Source: Diatrype stigma (Eukaryota; Ascomycota; Sordariomycetes; Xylariales; Diatrypaceae). Taken from it: a stretch of 64,000 nucleotides of DNA. Of this stretch, positions 1 through 10,169 are shown piece by piece. A program made the translations under genes and the position numbers. Below the pieces are notes generated by a model. That model had not been told where the DNA came from, searched no databases, and saw only the letters and a list, made by a program, of their open reading frames with translations. Every line of letters starts with the position of its first letter. The stretch's first letter is position 1. Where the stretch lies: positions 310,001-374,000 of the forward strand of contig JAKJXP020000030.1 of the NCBI GenBank assembly GCA_022225965.2. Reading direction: 5' to 3'.

Positions 1-2253
1 TTCAATACTGGCTGAACCGCTACCCACCTGAGGGTCCAAAGAGTTGGATCATCGTGGGTGTGCACAGCGGTAAAACACCAGGAGCTCCTCCTAGTCCAAG
101 CTCTACGAGCCATCTCACTTTGCGTTGGTTCAGGGATAACAAGGAAGTAAAGGATGTAGCCTTCACTTTCGACGAAGCAACCATTTCTACCGAAGGGTTG
201 CTGAAGAAGGTCATCGGAAAACATATCGAACACATACTCGGTACTATGCACTCGAAGCTGAAAGCGAAGGGTCGATTCATGAGACGGGAGGCTTCACTTG
301 AGTTGACGGTATCCGAGGATGAGCCAGTGGAAACTGCCCTCAAAGTGCAGTTAGGCCATAATGACATAGTAACGGTCAAGGTTTCGCCTACAACGGGCTT
401 CTTGGCGATGACGCCTCTGACAAATCTCACGGTTATTGGTGAGAAGAGGCTAAATCATGCAAGAGATGCCACAGAGGATGGGCCCGACTGCCTAGAACTT
501 GTTAGGTGTCATTACATGGCAGACGCTATGAATCGACGCGGAAAAAGTCTGGGCTGGCACCCATGCAAGGCGCCACTCAAGGCGGACGAAGTTAGGGGTA
601 TACTCAACACTCGAGAGCGTTTTCAGCCGTTCTGGTATAGACGACACGGTTGGGAGAAACAGTGGCATCTATTGTTGAGCTTGAGTCTGAACGGAGACAG
701 ATGGGTATTGGTGGAGGTGTACGTTTTCTCAATCCTCCTTTCGCTCCTGTTACATCCTTTCAACCATAAGCGGATTGCTAATGTTCTCTTACAGCTCACC
801 CGAATCGGCACGAGTCTCGTCATTCACCCAATTACCGCTCAGCTCCAGCTCACCAAATCTCACAGATAGATTCTTTGCTAACCTAAATGTCTTCACCGCT
901 GGACTAATCTCGCACATCGTTGACCTGCGGACACTTCACAGTAGGAGGGTAAAGCATGCTGCACGCGACGCGCTAAGCTATTCTTTACCGCCTGGTATCA
1001 AGATCCCCTCAATCTTCATTAGGCTATCAGATATCTTAGACACGACCCCATTACCTGGGAAAAAGAAGAGAGACGTCTCATGGGCCATCGACTTCGTGCA
1101 GATTATGTATCAGGGCATTGGGAACGTATCGTCTAGAGATCCCCTGAAGCCTCTAGAGGCACCAGGCAGCACGAATACCGAGGAAGAGCACAAGCTAAGC
1201 ATGCTGGCGGAGGCCCGTTTCAAGGTGGCTAATCCGGAAAGATTCAGTCTTCTCCAGGGCAACGTCGAACGCGACGTAGCATTTAATAAGCAACACGGTG
1301 TATTCGCTCTTCGACTACGAGCTGATGTCGGTAGCACTATACTAGACACTCTCGCTCATCGACTCCGAGCCATTGAAAGGCTGGTTGATTGCATCGATGC
1401 CATTCGACAGAGCAACCGTGATATTCGGTGTGAGGATATCACGCTGAACAAAGTCACGTTCACCTATAGCGACCGCTCCAAGACCAGTCATGACGCAGCA
1501 TCCCAGCAGAACCCGCAGCGGTGGAAAGCCGCCCTTGTTTTCTATGAAGGCAAGGTCAAACTTGATTTGGAAAGTGGCAATCCTCACCTACGGATTGTTG
1601 ATCTGTTCAGCCGACTTGTCAACTCAAGCCTGCGATTCGAGAAGCTCCCATTCTTCCTCTCGAGCACTCTGCCAGTCATGCGAGCATTCGACTCGATTGA
1701 AGAAGCGTGGAAGGACCTTGGAACGAGGAGTGCAAGTCGGGTGGAGATCTTCCCAGTGCATCTAGATTGGTTTAACATTCGCTACATCCTGCCCGGCTCC
1801 AATAAGGGCGGTGACCGGCGGCTGACGCTGCGGTTGCGACTCCGATTCCATCGAGGGGAGACCCAGTGGCATCTTGAGCGTACGGAGCCCGGTATAATAG
1901 GCCCGCTGGATGATGCTTTTAAGAAAGCTCTGACTAAAGTTTGGGGTGCTGAGGACAGGGTTTGGGAGAACTTGATGTTTAGTGCAGCGGTCCAGACGGA
2001 CTACCGTGTCGAAACGCTCTTGAAGGCGGTTGATGAGGCGATCAGACCATTAGCGATACAATCTCCCTCTATGACGAGACAGGCCCCGCCCAAAACGCAG
2101 CAAACTCAGCACGCCCAAGCGCAGCAGAGAAATCAGGCCCCGAACCTTGCTTTCAGCCACCATAAGATGGCGAACAAGCCTCGACCACAACAGCATCAGC
2201 ATCAGCAACGGCAGCAGCCAGGACAGGGGCATGTAGTGGTCCTAGATGATTGA
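1..2253 (+). CDS. MED14: Mediator complex subunit 14, C-terminal part (partial gene)
   Basis: The frame is already open at the left edge, so the true start lies outside the window. Two exons are visible: 3-718 and 795-2253. The 76-nt intron 719-794 has donor GTACGT and acceptor TTACAG, and joining keeps one frame of about 724 codons to the TGA at 2251. The sequence reads like the C-terminal half of fungal MED14/Rgr1: a globular part with SWIIVGVH near the start and HLTLRWFRD soon after, then a low-complexity Gln/Pro/His tail rich in QQ and HQ runs over the last 70 residues. MED14 is the scaffold that joins the Mediator head, middle and tail in the nucleus. The family call rests on overall resemblance of the globular part. 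A different large nuclear scaffold protein is the main alternative. Confidence 0.7.
719..794 (+). other. Intron in MED14
   Basis: GTACGT donor and CTCTTACAG acceptor. Splicing converts codon GT|C (Val) and shifts from the first open frame to the second without a stop. Confidence 0.85.
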
Positions 2254-2818
2254 TCAGAGCCAGCCCGGGATACGAAGAATGGAAAGGCTTACTAACCGGG
2301 TAGGCTGCTCTGGATGTAAGACGGTGAATTCCAGGGATCCTGTCAATTGACAGAGAGGACCATCGCACACGATCGTCCACCTGTAGTCATCACATACAGG
2401 TTTTCAGGTATCGGAAGCTTAAGGGAGGAGGCGGCATCTTCTAACGGGCTGGTGGCTGGTTGCATTGGTTGCATACAGATACATTACAGACATACATACG
2501 TAAATGATACCCAGAGCTAGTTTTGGTAGGAGAATCAGCAGGCTAGCAAAGGCCTTCTTATAGCAAGCAGCGTTTCCCTTCCCCAGATCGGTGGTGCTAC
2601 CCCATGTGCTTCTCAGCGGTGCCGCTACATATAATTTTTCGTAAACTCGTACACAATAAGCGCTGCCGAGTTTCGCACATTCGGAGACTTGGGTTTTTTA
2701 TTTATAGATCAGATGTTCCTGCCCCTGCCCCCTATTTTTCTGCAATCTCGGATACAGCCAGAATGTCGGGGTCGTAAGTAGGTCACAGGTGCAGAGACTA
2801 ATACTTATATATGAAGTA
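2254..2818. other. Intergenic, MED14 3' flank
   Basis: 565 nt between the MED14 stop and the transposon. No open frame with coding character and no structured RNA was seen. Base composition is normal until the TA target site at 2817-2818. Confidence 0.7.
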
Positions 2819-2841
2819 CAGTAAAACCTTGCCATTGCGAT
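2819..2841 (+). repeat. Left terminal inverted repeat of the pogo-like element
   Basis: 23 bp, exact reverse complement of 4925-4947. It is followed by several copies of the subterminal motif TAACGATAT (2850-2935). Confidence 0.95.
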
Positions 2842-3429
2842 TAATCTCATAACGATATCTTAATATAACGATATCGAATCCGTATCTTTTTTGTTTTCTT
2901 ATACATATAACGATATCTTTCGCTATTCGGGTAAACGATACGATATTTATTAGGTTACATACTAATATCGTTATATCAAGGTGAATTTTCTCGGGTTTCG
3001 GGCCTTAATGGCGGATTTTATTAGGAGTTATTAGGGCTGCTAGGGATTAATTATAAGTCCTTGCGTTAATAAGAATAAATATCGTAATAATTTCTATGCT
3101 TTCGTTAACTTTTATTTATACGTTTTTATATTAAAACTTATTTTTTCGTTATTATTAATACATTATCGTAAAGCCTTCGTTTTGATTTATAAAATGGTAC
3201 TAGGTTTATTATAAAGGCGTCATGCCATTACTTAAAAGTAACGGAGCGAAATACGGGTGCAACATAAGCAGCATTCCAAATAAAAACAAATCCAACTATA
3301 TAAATGGGCTTCGTAATAATACGGACGACCTGTATTATAATTAATAATTTTTAAAACGCTTTTTACAAAATAAACATTTCTCGATAATAATAACTTCAAA
3401 CGTATAGCAAATTTAAAGCGTATTATTTT

Positions 3430-4420
3430 TTTTAATAATTCCTTTTTCGAAGCTGCTTTATTCGATTAGCATTAACGGCTCGAAACCAACCGCGTTTCGA
3501 TTAACGGTACCATAATAATAACTGCCGCAAACGCGTTATAAAAGAAATTCCCAAAGCTTTAGAAAAAGGAGGAACCGAAATAATTACAAGGCTGGCTTAC
3601 GAATTTCAAAAAGCGTTATAATATACGTCGTCGCCGGCAATACGATAAAGCTGTTTTAATAAACGTTAAAGGAAACGAAAAACGTATAGCTAATTTTCGT
3701 ATAATTGCAAGCTATTACGTTTTTAATGATATCTTTAACGCCGACGAAACCGGGCTTTTTTAAAAAATGGTTTTTGAAATTATACTTATTGTATGCCCTT
3801 AATGCGGAAAGAAAAAAAAAAGGTTCGTATTATTATCTTTTATACCGCCAATATAATAGGTACCTATAAATTTAATGCTTTTATTATTGGCATAATAAAG
3901 AATTTACGATGTTTCGGGCGGCAAAACCGATATATTATAGGCTTTCTTATTAAATATTATTCCAACAAAAAGGCCTAAATAACCGGTAAAATCTTCTTCG
4001 AATACTTAAAATGATTCGATTCGCAAATAAAGGGCCGAAAGGTTTTGTTTTTAATTAATGGCTTTAGCGCTTATAAAAGTGGCCTTAATCTTTTTCTTAA
4101 TGCCGCCGAATTGCAATACATCCACGTCGAATTCCTTTCTATAAACGCTACTTTCCTTTTTTAGCCGTTCGATTAAGGAATTATTAAGTTTTAGAAATTA
4201 CTGTACCGAAAAAGATGGCTTAACTTTATCGTTATATATATTCTAAATAATAAAAAATACCTAAAAGAAATTATTTTGCTTTACGCTATTAAATGGGCAA
4301 TCGAGGCTTAAAACGAAACGGACTTATAAACCATCCATAATTGCTTTAGGAAATTAACGATTTTCGGCCCGGTATTCGGCCCGGAAAAAAAGCCCGCGGA
4401 TTAAAACGAAAATTAATATT
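3430..4420 (+). pseudogene. Degenerate DDE_1 transposase of the pogo-like element
   Basis: Multiple TAA/TAG stops interrupt a reading frame that keeps the HTH-to-DDE motif order of Fot1/pogo transposases. The longest remaining open stretch is 3793-3978, about 60 codons, and contains GTYKFNAFIIG and RCFGRQN, matching the strand between the first and second catalytic aspartates. Frame shifts between segments cannot be excluded. Confidence 0.8.
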
Positions 4421-4924
4421 AGCAGTTCTTTATATAGCAGCTATAGGAATAAATCGAAAAGCTTTAAAACGTAGGTATTATTAATATAACCATAAATATC
4501 GAAGACTTTATTAAATCGAAAAGGAAGGTTATTCGGAAGTCTTATAACGATATAATGCTTAATAACTTAATAAAAATACATATAAGTATAAAAGCGAAAA
4601 AAAGTAAGGACGAATCCGAATTTATAAAAATCAAGCCTTTAGAAACTGTTAAAGCCCTTCGATGCCTTTAATAATAATGCTACCAACATTTTAATATAAC
4701 AAAATGAAATCTTTTTATAAAGCTTTAAAAAAAGAAAAGGGCTGTATTATAAGAATTGGCGGCAAAAAAGGAACTTAATTCTAAGCAATCCAAAATATAA
4801 AAATACTTTAGGTAAAATTAATATGGGGTTTTAGGAAAATTAATTCATCGGGCTTAGCAATTGTGGGTATAATACCGTATAACGATCTCTTGATTTAACG
4901 ATATAAGGCGTGTGATTTTTTAAT

Positions 4925-4947
4925 ATCGCAATGGCAAGGTTTTACTG
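4925..4947 (-). repeat. Right terminal inverted repeat of the pogo-like element
   Basis: 23 bp, exact reverse complement of the left end. TAACGATAT-type subterminal motifs also precede it (about 4875-4910). Confidence 0.95.
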
Positions 4948-4949
4948 TA

Positions 4950-5938
4950 TGTAAGGTCGAAGGGGCTGAAGTAGGGAAAGGAGAGGGGAACTTCCTGCTC
5001 TGCCGCCTCAGTTCCTTATGCTGGACCGTAGCTGATTCGCCGCCGCCGGCTTGCCTAGTATGCAAAACGCCGGCAGCCGGGTAGGTAATCTACTAAGCAC
5101 CTAACAACAATAAGCTTACATGCTTACCCGGCAAGGGGCTGCTGGCTGGCTGGCTGGCTGGCTCATGCAGTCACGCAATACGTAGCTAACTAATGAGATC
5201 TAACATTGAAATCGTTGAGAAATCCACATAATACTGAAGTAACAGATAATAAATGTACCTAGGTATATACGAAAAGAAGAGGTTCAAACTCTACATACAG
5301 TTAGTCAACTACAAATGGATGTCCTTAAGCGCTGGCATGCAAGTAGTGATAAACAAAGTAGCCGAAAGGTTGGTTGTTAGAACGATGTAAGAGTACAGGA
5401 TATGCGTGGCGTCATACGTATTATAAAACCCAACGGGGAATGTCTTGAGGCTGTGTTCTGCTTGGCTACTGCTTGGCCTACCTTAGGTACTATATCAGTA
5501 TAGCAATAGCACATGCCTAGCCCCTACGGACATATGCAAGCGTATAATACCTATGTAGGTAGCTACCTGATGTATGTAGGTAGCTACCTAAGACTAGGTC
5601 ATTACTAGACTTGACTACCACCCAGCCCGGCCCCGATCCATTCCTCCTGTCTCAACGCATCACATCGCATTGCACCCATATCCGTTTTCTCGTCGTCGTC
5701 TCATTATCAATAAATCTCATCCTCATCTTATTATCAATAAATACATAACTACATACCGTCTAGAAGCTCTTCTTCCTCATCAAAAGGTATTTGAAGGTGG
5801 TTTGGCTCATTTACAGGGTGACTATCCGAGAGTTTGCATCATTCGATCGCACGCACCTCATCCACCCCACGACTCTAGTCGAACTGCGTAGCCCCTCCAT
5901 ACTATAAGATCCAGCTCCTTGCGCCTCAATTAACAAAG
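4950..5938. other. Intergenic with short direct repeats
   Basis: No supported gene. It contains a (CTGG)n run near 5142-5163 and two 17-bp copies of TATGTAGGTAGCTACCT (5552-5568 and 5573-5589), each holding a palindrome. C/T-rich, UTR-like sequence fills the last 300 nt before the next gene. Confidence 0.6.
5552..5589. repeat. Tandem palindromic 17-bp repeat
   Basis: Two identical copies of TATGTAGGTAGCTACCT are separated by 4 nt. Each contains the palindrome AGGTAGCTACCT. GTAGGTA/TACCTAC words are common in this genome's intergenic DNA (also 26490-26540), so this may be background. Confidence 0.8.
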
Positions 5939-7240
5939 ATGTCTTGTGAGTTCAATGGCTATTTCGTCTTGTCTTCTTCTTTCTTTCCTCTCTTAAACTT
6001 CAGCATTGGCGCATAAGCATCTATCTGGTTTACTTTGTGAATGAAAGATGCTGAGATCCTGTTTGTTGCCCACTGCCCACGCCTATCGATCCCCGCCTTG
6101 AACGAGGTGCTTAGAGGGTGTCGAGCGAGGGCATGTAACCCCTGTATGATATTCACGTGTGTGAGGGGACGCTCACAACACCGCAATTGTCCATGTGGAA
6201 AGCAAACCTCAAGCAAGGAACTGCCCGGCCTGGAGGAATGAGATGGCACAAACTTGAAATGGGTTAAAGCTGGATTGGGAGGACATAGGCTAACCAAATC
6301 GCACGTACGCGCGCGCACCTCCTTGCCCCTACCTGTCCTGTCCATCATCCTCCCCTGTCCGGCTCACCCTCCACTTTGACCTCTATCCCCACCGGCGGAC
6401 ACCGGTGGCCGGCTCCCGGGGAGATATTCGGGGTAGGACTAGACGGCAGGTAATAGGGGGAACCGGACCGGAGAAGGGGGACAGACAGGAAGTTGGTAGG
6501 GGCAACAAGGTGACGTGCAGCGCATTGACGCCTTTTCCTCTTTTATAGGGTTCAAGGGGATCAGCAGCGGGCTGAGCAACGCGGTGACGTCAACGCACAA
6601 GATGGAGAACGTGTCGGCGGTGCCGGCGGGGGTGTCGCGGGCGGCAGCGGTGGCGCTGCTGCAGGACCACGAGTTCTTCCTCCGGTGCGACCCGCACTAC
6701 GCGTCGCACTCGATCGCGGCGCCGCACCCGGCGGCGGGGACCCCCGCCAAGGCCAAGGAGCACTACCGCCTGCCGGCGGGGGTCGAGCCCCTTGGCGCGC
6801 CCGCCGTCAAGTGCTACGAGGTCGTCGACGTGGTCGAGAACCCGTTCTTCGCCTCCAACGTGCGCAGCGAGGTCGAGATCGCCGACTTCGAGCGCGGCAT
6901 CTTCGTCCGCATCCGCAGCAAGGGCGGCGTCGTCTTCGACACCATCTGGAGTATCCGGGTTAAAGAGGGGGGCAAGAAGGGAGAGGGAGAGGAGGAAGAA
7001 GAGCTCGAGCTCGTCCAGGACGCCACGATCTCGGCGGCCGCGCCCATCCTGAGCGTCGTCCGCGGCCAGGTCGAGAAGAACCGCGGCGGCATCCACAAGA
7101 AGATCATCACGCGCCTCGTGGAGGACCGCGATAGGGCCAAGGAGGGGACGGCCACGACCTCGGCTCCCGCCCCGGCACCGGCGGAGACGGCGACGCCTGC
7201 TTCGGACGCGGTCGGTGCCGCGGCTATGGCTGCTGCGTGA
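5939..7240 (+). CDS. Conserved fungal protein, DUF7053-like
   Basis: Best model: exon 1 5939-5945 (only 7 nt, ATGTCTT), intron 5946-6548 (GTGAGT donor, TATAG acceptor, 603 nt), exon 2 6549-7240. It joins in frame to 232 aa starting MSWFKGISSG. If that long intron is wrong, translation could begin at 6515 or at the internal ATG at 6602. The core from ENVSAVPAGVSR onward, with FFASNVRSEVEI, RGIFVRIRSKGG and the C-terminal helix GGIHKKIITRLVEDRDRA, resembles the small alpha/beta proteins grouped as DUF7053 in fungi. Those have no established function. The last 30 residues are Ala/Pro-rich and probably disordered. The GC-rich third-position bias confirms it is coding. The DUF assignment is by general similarity only. 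Confidence 0.6.
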
Positions 7241-8015
7241 AACGGGGTAGATGGGGTAAGGGCGTGAGGGGGGTGGTGGGGAGAAGGAAAAGAAGAGCCT
7301 GAAAGCTTGAGAGGGTTTGGTCCTTGCTCAGTCGGTTTCTCGGGTCGGTGGGCTCACCAGCTTGAGTTGTTAAAGAACCCCTAGTTAGGATGGATGGAAC
7401 GACTCTCATAATCAAAGACTAAGGGTAGACGAACGGATGGGTGGTGGGGATGCCGATGTGTTGCCAGCCAGTTCTACCGCAGCCTATGCTAAGCCAATAA
7501 TGCGTCTGTTGTTGTATGTCATGATATAATATATCATGTCTTTGGTTATGAATTGGATTCCATGGTTGTGAGTACCGTGAACTTAACCTCCCCCTTAGAT
7601 GAGTACCTCTGGATGTGTGTGTGTGTGTTTCGTCGTCTCTCCCTTTCTTCTGGGTCATGTCATGTCTTTCCTTTCCAGCGATACCAATGAATTATATAAA
7701 GCTATGTTCAGGAATTCAAGATCCCATCCCGCATCCTATACAGCAGTCTATTTCATGGACGTTCAACGGAGTCAAGCCGCTAGATGCCATCCGATAGGGG
7801 TTCAAAGCCGTGTTGCTTATTCATGATGTGCATCGCCAAGGAAATAATTACGGCATGCGTAACGTTGGACGCATTTGAAGCTATACCTACGATGCGAGAT
7901 ACGAAGTTTATTAGTAGTAATTATATAGGTCCTCCAACACAGCCCAAACGCGCAATCATCAAGTTGGTTGTACTCAAGAACACCGCCTTGCTTTTATTGG
8001 TTTCTTATTTGCTGG
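7241..8015. other. Convergent intergenic region
   Basis: 775 nt between two genes that converge. It holds only short random frames and presumably the 3' UTRs of both. A GT run (GTGTGTGTGTG) lies near 7617. Confidence 0.6.
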
Positions 8016-10169
8016 TTAGAGCAGTGGGATGACCCGATGCCACAAGCCGGATTCCCTCATAGCGGTATTGTCTATCGCGGTCCAGAACAGCAGGCCCAGC
8101 AAAATAGCCCTCCAGATGATAATGTCATCAAGATTATCTTCTCCCTTGTGTGTGGGCTCATCTTTGCTTGACCAATATTCCTTTCTGGGACCGGATTCCC
8201 CGCTTTTGTATACGTCAACTACCTCACGTAGCTTCCGACAAATCGGAGACTGAGACTCTTTATCAACAATAGCAGGAAAGTGCACGGCCATTGACTTTTG
8301 GTGGAGAGCACTATATACGAGTTCCCGTTGCCTTTGGGCTCTCTCGCCCTCATCAACAGTCACTGGTGACATGAGATGAATATCGAGAAGTTCGAGAGTA
8401 GTCGCATATGAACCAAAAAAGCCCGTGGATGGAAAATGTTCTCCTGGTGACTGGCTCTGTTCTCGCTTCGTCCTTAGGGCCTTCGCTGTCTCCAGATCAA
8501 GGCCTTCATTTGGCATCCCGGCTCTCAGATTCATTTCCCACAGCCCTACAGCGGTTAGGTCGAGTAATATCGCCTGACAACCCCATTTGATGTCTTTCCT
8601 GCTCTGGAGAACTTTGTCAAACTGCTGGAGTTGGTACCAGATACACCTGCGATCCACAGACTTCAGGACATCTGGTCGAGCTTTCCACCAGTCCTCGAAA
8701 TCTCTCGTATTTTCGAGAAATTGGATGCACTGATCAATTGTTGTTGGATATATATAGTATTTTGAAGTATCACCCGGGCCTGGGATCGAATCATACGGCC
8801 AATCTTCTGAATCTTGGAATTCATTTGGCAGGCAGGACCGGAAGCTTCCCCTTTTCTTCCACCACAGTAACCATCTCTTACTTTGCAAGGTAAGTGCTTG
8901 GAGGAAATTTGGTATATTCATCGATCGAGATGGAAACATTGCTGGTATCGTTTCAGGAGTGTCGGCGATCAGGAGCCAGAAACACCTGTCATACGGGAAT
9001 ATTATCTCAATCGATCGCAGCATGCTGCAGGTACAATATGGCGGAGGACCCTCATTGCACGGGTGCATATAGATTTTCTTCCGGACTAAGAAGCCGTTGC
9101 GGCCGGTCTCCTGGGAATTCGTGAACCAGGGTTTCTCTGGGAGAATTTCAATACCTGTTTGGCCTAGGAAAGTGTGATAAATTGCTTCCGCCTTGACTTG
9201 ACCTTCTCCGTGACGTAAATCCACCGCGATTTCCTCCGGCGAGTACGGAGAGAACGTTCGCTGTGGGAGTATGCCCGGTAAGCGACCCCCGTACCTTGCG
9301 AAAACGCCGACATAGCCAAGAAGGGGATGTTCGCGGAAGTCCAGTTGGCATTCGCTCCCAACGATCGCGGGGAACCGATATCCTGAACCCATTTTGAGGG
9401 AAATATTTCCCGTGGCCATTACAAGACCGATAATACAACCGACTTCAGCGTACGCCGGAACAGCTTTGAGGTCATCTGGTAGATAATCTGCGGCGGTCAT
9501 TTCCACGTCGTCCGGCTCGAAAGGTAGATCCATAAGGCCTAGGTCGTACAGAAGAGCTAGCCACCTCGCCTGAGATGCTCTGGCTGCTTTCGCCTGCGCT
9601 TCCGCTTCTCTAGCCCTCCCACTCATTCTTCCACTCGTTTCAGACTCGGAATCCGTCCGAATATCCTTGACGATACCAAGACGAAACAGTGCCGGGTAAA
9701 AGAATCTTCTGCATCTTCCCCAGTCGGAAGGATAGATAGTTGAGCAGTCAGTGGTAGTAGCACTATGGCGTTGTGATTCCGACGAAGAATCAGTGGAATT
9801 GTCGCGGTCACGGACCAATATTAGCCTCGAAAGCGTGGAGGCCCTCAAGACAGGAGTAGGGACAAGGGTAAGCATCCTGAATTCGGACATGCTCCATCTT
9901 ATCTGTCTACCATTCGACCATTTTCCGATGACCCGCCTTCCAGATCTCCGAAGACCTGCACCGGCGGCTAGCACTGTTTGGGTGACAGTCAGGAGGGTGA
10001 AAATAGCAGCGAAAATACCGATGGGAACAGTGAATCCGAAGGATATTGGGTCCCAGTTGAATTCAGCTTCCTTAGCCTTCCCCTGGTCGTCAAATGTCCT
10101 CAAAAGGGCCCGGAGTAGGCATTCTGTAGAGTTCTCGTTCTCAGGACAGGAGATAGTATCAACAGACAT
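8016..10169 (-). CDS. Hypothetical fungal membrane protein, 717 aa
   Basis: A single uninterrupted frame from the ATG at 10169 to TAA at 8016. One strong hydrophobic segment lies near residues 47-72 (FTVPIGIFAAIFTLLTVTQT), preceded by an acidic, Cys-containing N-terminus without a signal peptide. A weaker hydrophobic stretch is near the C-terminus (IIIWRAILLGLLFWTAI). Between them is a large soluble domain rich in Trp, Pro and charged residues, with CTCSMLRSIEI and a WLLWWKKRG segment. I do not recognise a named domain. Proteins of this general plan, an N-terminal anchor followed by a large cytosolic region, are common as lineage-specific families in Pezizomycotina. The absence of introns and the full length suggest a live gene. 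Confidence 0.75.
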   Translation of the reverse strand: MSVDTISCPENENSTECLLRALLRTFDDQGKAKEAEFNWDPISFGFTVPIGIFAAIFTLLTVTQTVLAAGAGLRRSGRRVIGKWSNGRQIRWSMSEFRMLTLVPTPVLRASTLSRLILVRDRDNSTDSSSESQRHSATTTDCSTIYPSDWGRCRRFFYPALFRLGIVKDIRTDSESETSGRMSGRAREAEAQAKAARASQARWLALLYDLGLMDLPFEPDDVEMTAADYLPDDLKAVPAYAEVGCIIGLVMATGNISLKMGSGYRFPAIVGSECQLDFREHPLLGYVGVFARYGGRLPGILPQRTFSPYSPEEIAVDLRHGEGQVKAEAIYHTFLGQTGIEILPEKPWFTNSQETGRNGFLVRKKIYMHPCNEGPPPYCTCSMLRSIEIIFPYDRCFWLLIADTPETIPAMFPSRSMNIPNFLQALTLQSKRWLLWWKKRGSFRSCLPNEFQDSEDWPYDSIPGPGDTSKYYIYPTTIDQCIQFLENTRDFEDWWKARPDVLKSVDRRCIWYQLQQFDKVLQSRKDIKWGCQAILLDLTAVGLWEMNLRAGMPNEGLDLETAKALRTKREQSQSPGEHFPSTGFFGSYATTLELLDIHLMSPVTVDEGERAQRQRELVYSALHQKSMAVHFPAIVDKESQSPICRKLREVVDVYKSGESGPRKEYWSSKDEPTHKGEDNLDDIIIWRAILLGLLFWTAIDNTAMRESGLWHRVIPLL

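Larger units (their letters stand above)
2819..4947 (+). mobile_element. RIP-inactivated pogo/Fot1-type (Tc1-mariner superfamily) DNA transposon
   Basis: The 2129-bp element is bounded by perfect 23-bp terminal inverted repeats (2819-2841 and 4925-4947, starting CAGTAAAACCTTG) and flanked by a TA on each side (2817-2818, 4948-4949), the target duplication of Tc1/mariner elements. Inside, a plus-strand transposase can still be read through many stops. It shows ANALYKRIPKALEKGG in the CENP-B/HTH region near 3530, NADETGLF near 3740 (first catalytic Asp), INGFSAY near 4050 (second Asp, now Asn) and a TSLFQPFDQG-like segment near 4150-4180. This order is that of DDE_1 (pogo/Tigger/Fot1) transposases. 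The interior is AT-rich with CA/TG largely converted to TA, as RIP produces, so no functional protein can be made. The intact ends could in principle still be recognised by an active relative. Confidence 0.93.

Noticed and set aside
6041..6241. Small frame inside the first intron of the DUF7053-like gene
   Set aside because: 66 codons, no recognisable motif and no coding bias.
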